From positions 1 to 39,371 of the forward strand of contig DAHUXA010000013.1 of the NCBI GenBank assembly GCA_027307405.1: DNA of 39,371 nt, written 5' to 3'. How positions within the stretch are numbered: position 1 is the first letter of the stretch; each line of letters begins with the position of its first letter. This DNA comes from Hyphomicrobiales bacterium. Lineage in GTDB: Bacteria; Pseudomonadota; Alphaproteobacteria; Rhizobiales; Xanthobacteraceae. The position numbers and the translations under genes were made by a program. This document shows, piece after piece, positions 39,324 to 39,371 of the stretch. Below the pieces are notes generated by a model. The model was not told the origin of the DNA. It saw only the letters and a list, made by a program, of their open reading frames with translations, and did not search any database.

Positions 39324-39371
39324 GGCAAAGCATCCCTATTGGTGATGTGCTCATGCTCCTTGGTTAGTTGG

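Noticed and set aside
1-39371. CRISPR array, tRNA or rRNA genes, transposases
   Set aside because: No regularly spaced repeats, no cloverleaf with CCA-type arms and no transposase motifs were found on either strand.

Overview
The window looks like a chromosomal accessory region of an alphaproteobacterium of the order Hyphomicrobiales (Rhizobiales), most likely a Bradyrhizobium-like or related Nitrobacteraceae/Xanthobacteraceae genome. The reasons are the high GC coding bias, the many Tat-exported orphan substrate-binding proteins with MRRREF-type leaders, an Omp25/31-type beta-barrel, DUF3606, DUF4142 and LssY_C proteins, FNR/FixK-type operators (TTGAT-N4-ATCAA), and intergenic palindromes typical of this group. 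No tRNA, rRNA, CRISPR array or insertion-sequence transposase was seen. The genus is an inference.

Layout. 1-5450: debris of a gene transfer agent or HK97-type phage head module (portal with a one-base frameshift, two small coupled ORFs, prohead protease), split by a 3 kb cargo block (DUF4142, a small hypothetical, a substrate-binding protein, a methyltransferase) and ending in a fused tetratricopeptide-repeat fragment. 5550-9000: a truncated and two intact PF04392 substrate-binding proteins, a Cys-rich secreted protein and a single-domain response regulator. 9100-15300: small secreted and membrane proteins, a LemA-TPM-TPM operon, an orphan AapJ-like amino-acid binding protein, an L,D-transpeptidase, a GFA-family zinc protein and DUF4242. 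15300-17850: a low-oxygen-looking cluster with Hsp20, a zinc-ribbon protein and small unknown proteins around three FixK/FNR-like boxes. 17900-31600: DHA2 efflux pump, triple-PAS class III cyclase, FMN alpha-hydroxy-acid oxidase, a heme/beta-propeller secreted protein, TPR, FecR, DegP/HtrA, LssY_C, DUF3606, outer-membrane protein (with a FixK-like box) and a PEBP-like protein. 31600-36850: two more substrate-binding proteins, an SDR, an MBL-fold hydrolase, and an internally deleted substrate-binding protein. 37050-39371: a perfect FixK/FNR palindrome, a LivK-type binding protein, a cytochrome b561-like membrane protein, and a 48-residue membrane protein.

Two threads run through the window. 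One is gene-family expansion and decay: five intact PF04392 binding proteins (four of them exactly 327 aa), none with a permease or ATPase beside it, plus four recognisable fossils. The other is a set of five FixK/FNR-like operators that suggests microaerobic control of stress, envelope and transport genes. A dispersed palindrome (left arm GATGTCCGCTT, right arm AAGCGGACAT) lies at many gene borders. I do not see a clearly new defence or biosynthetic system. The most worthwhile leads are the FixK-boxed LivK/b561 unit, the FixK-boxed small unknown proteins, the interrupted GTA locus, and an orphan terminator at 26590 that may end an unannotated small RNA or small ORF.
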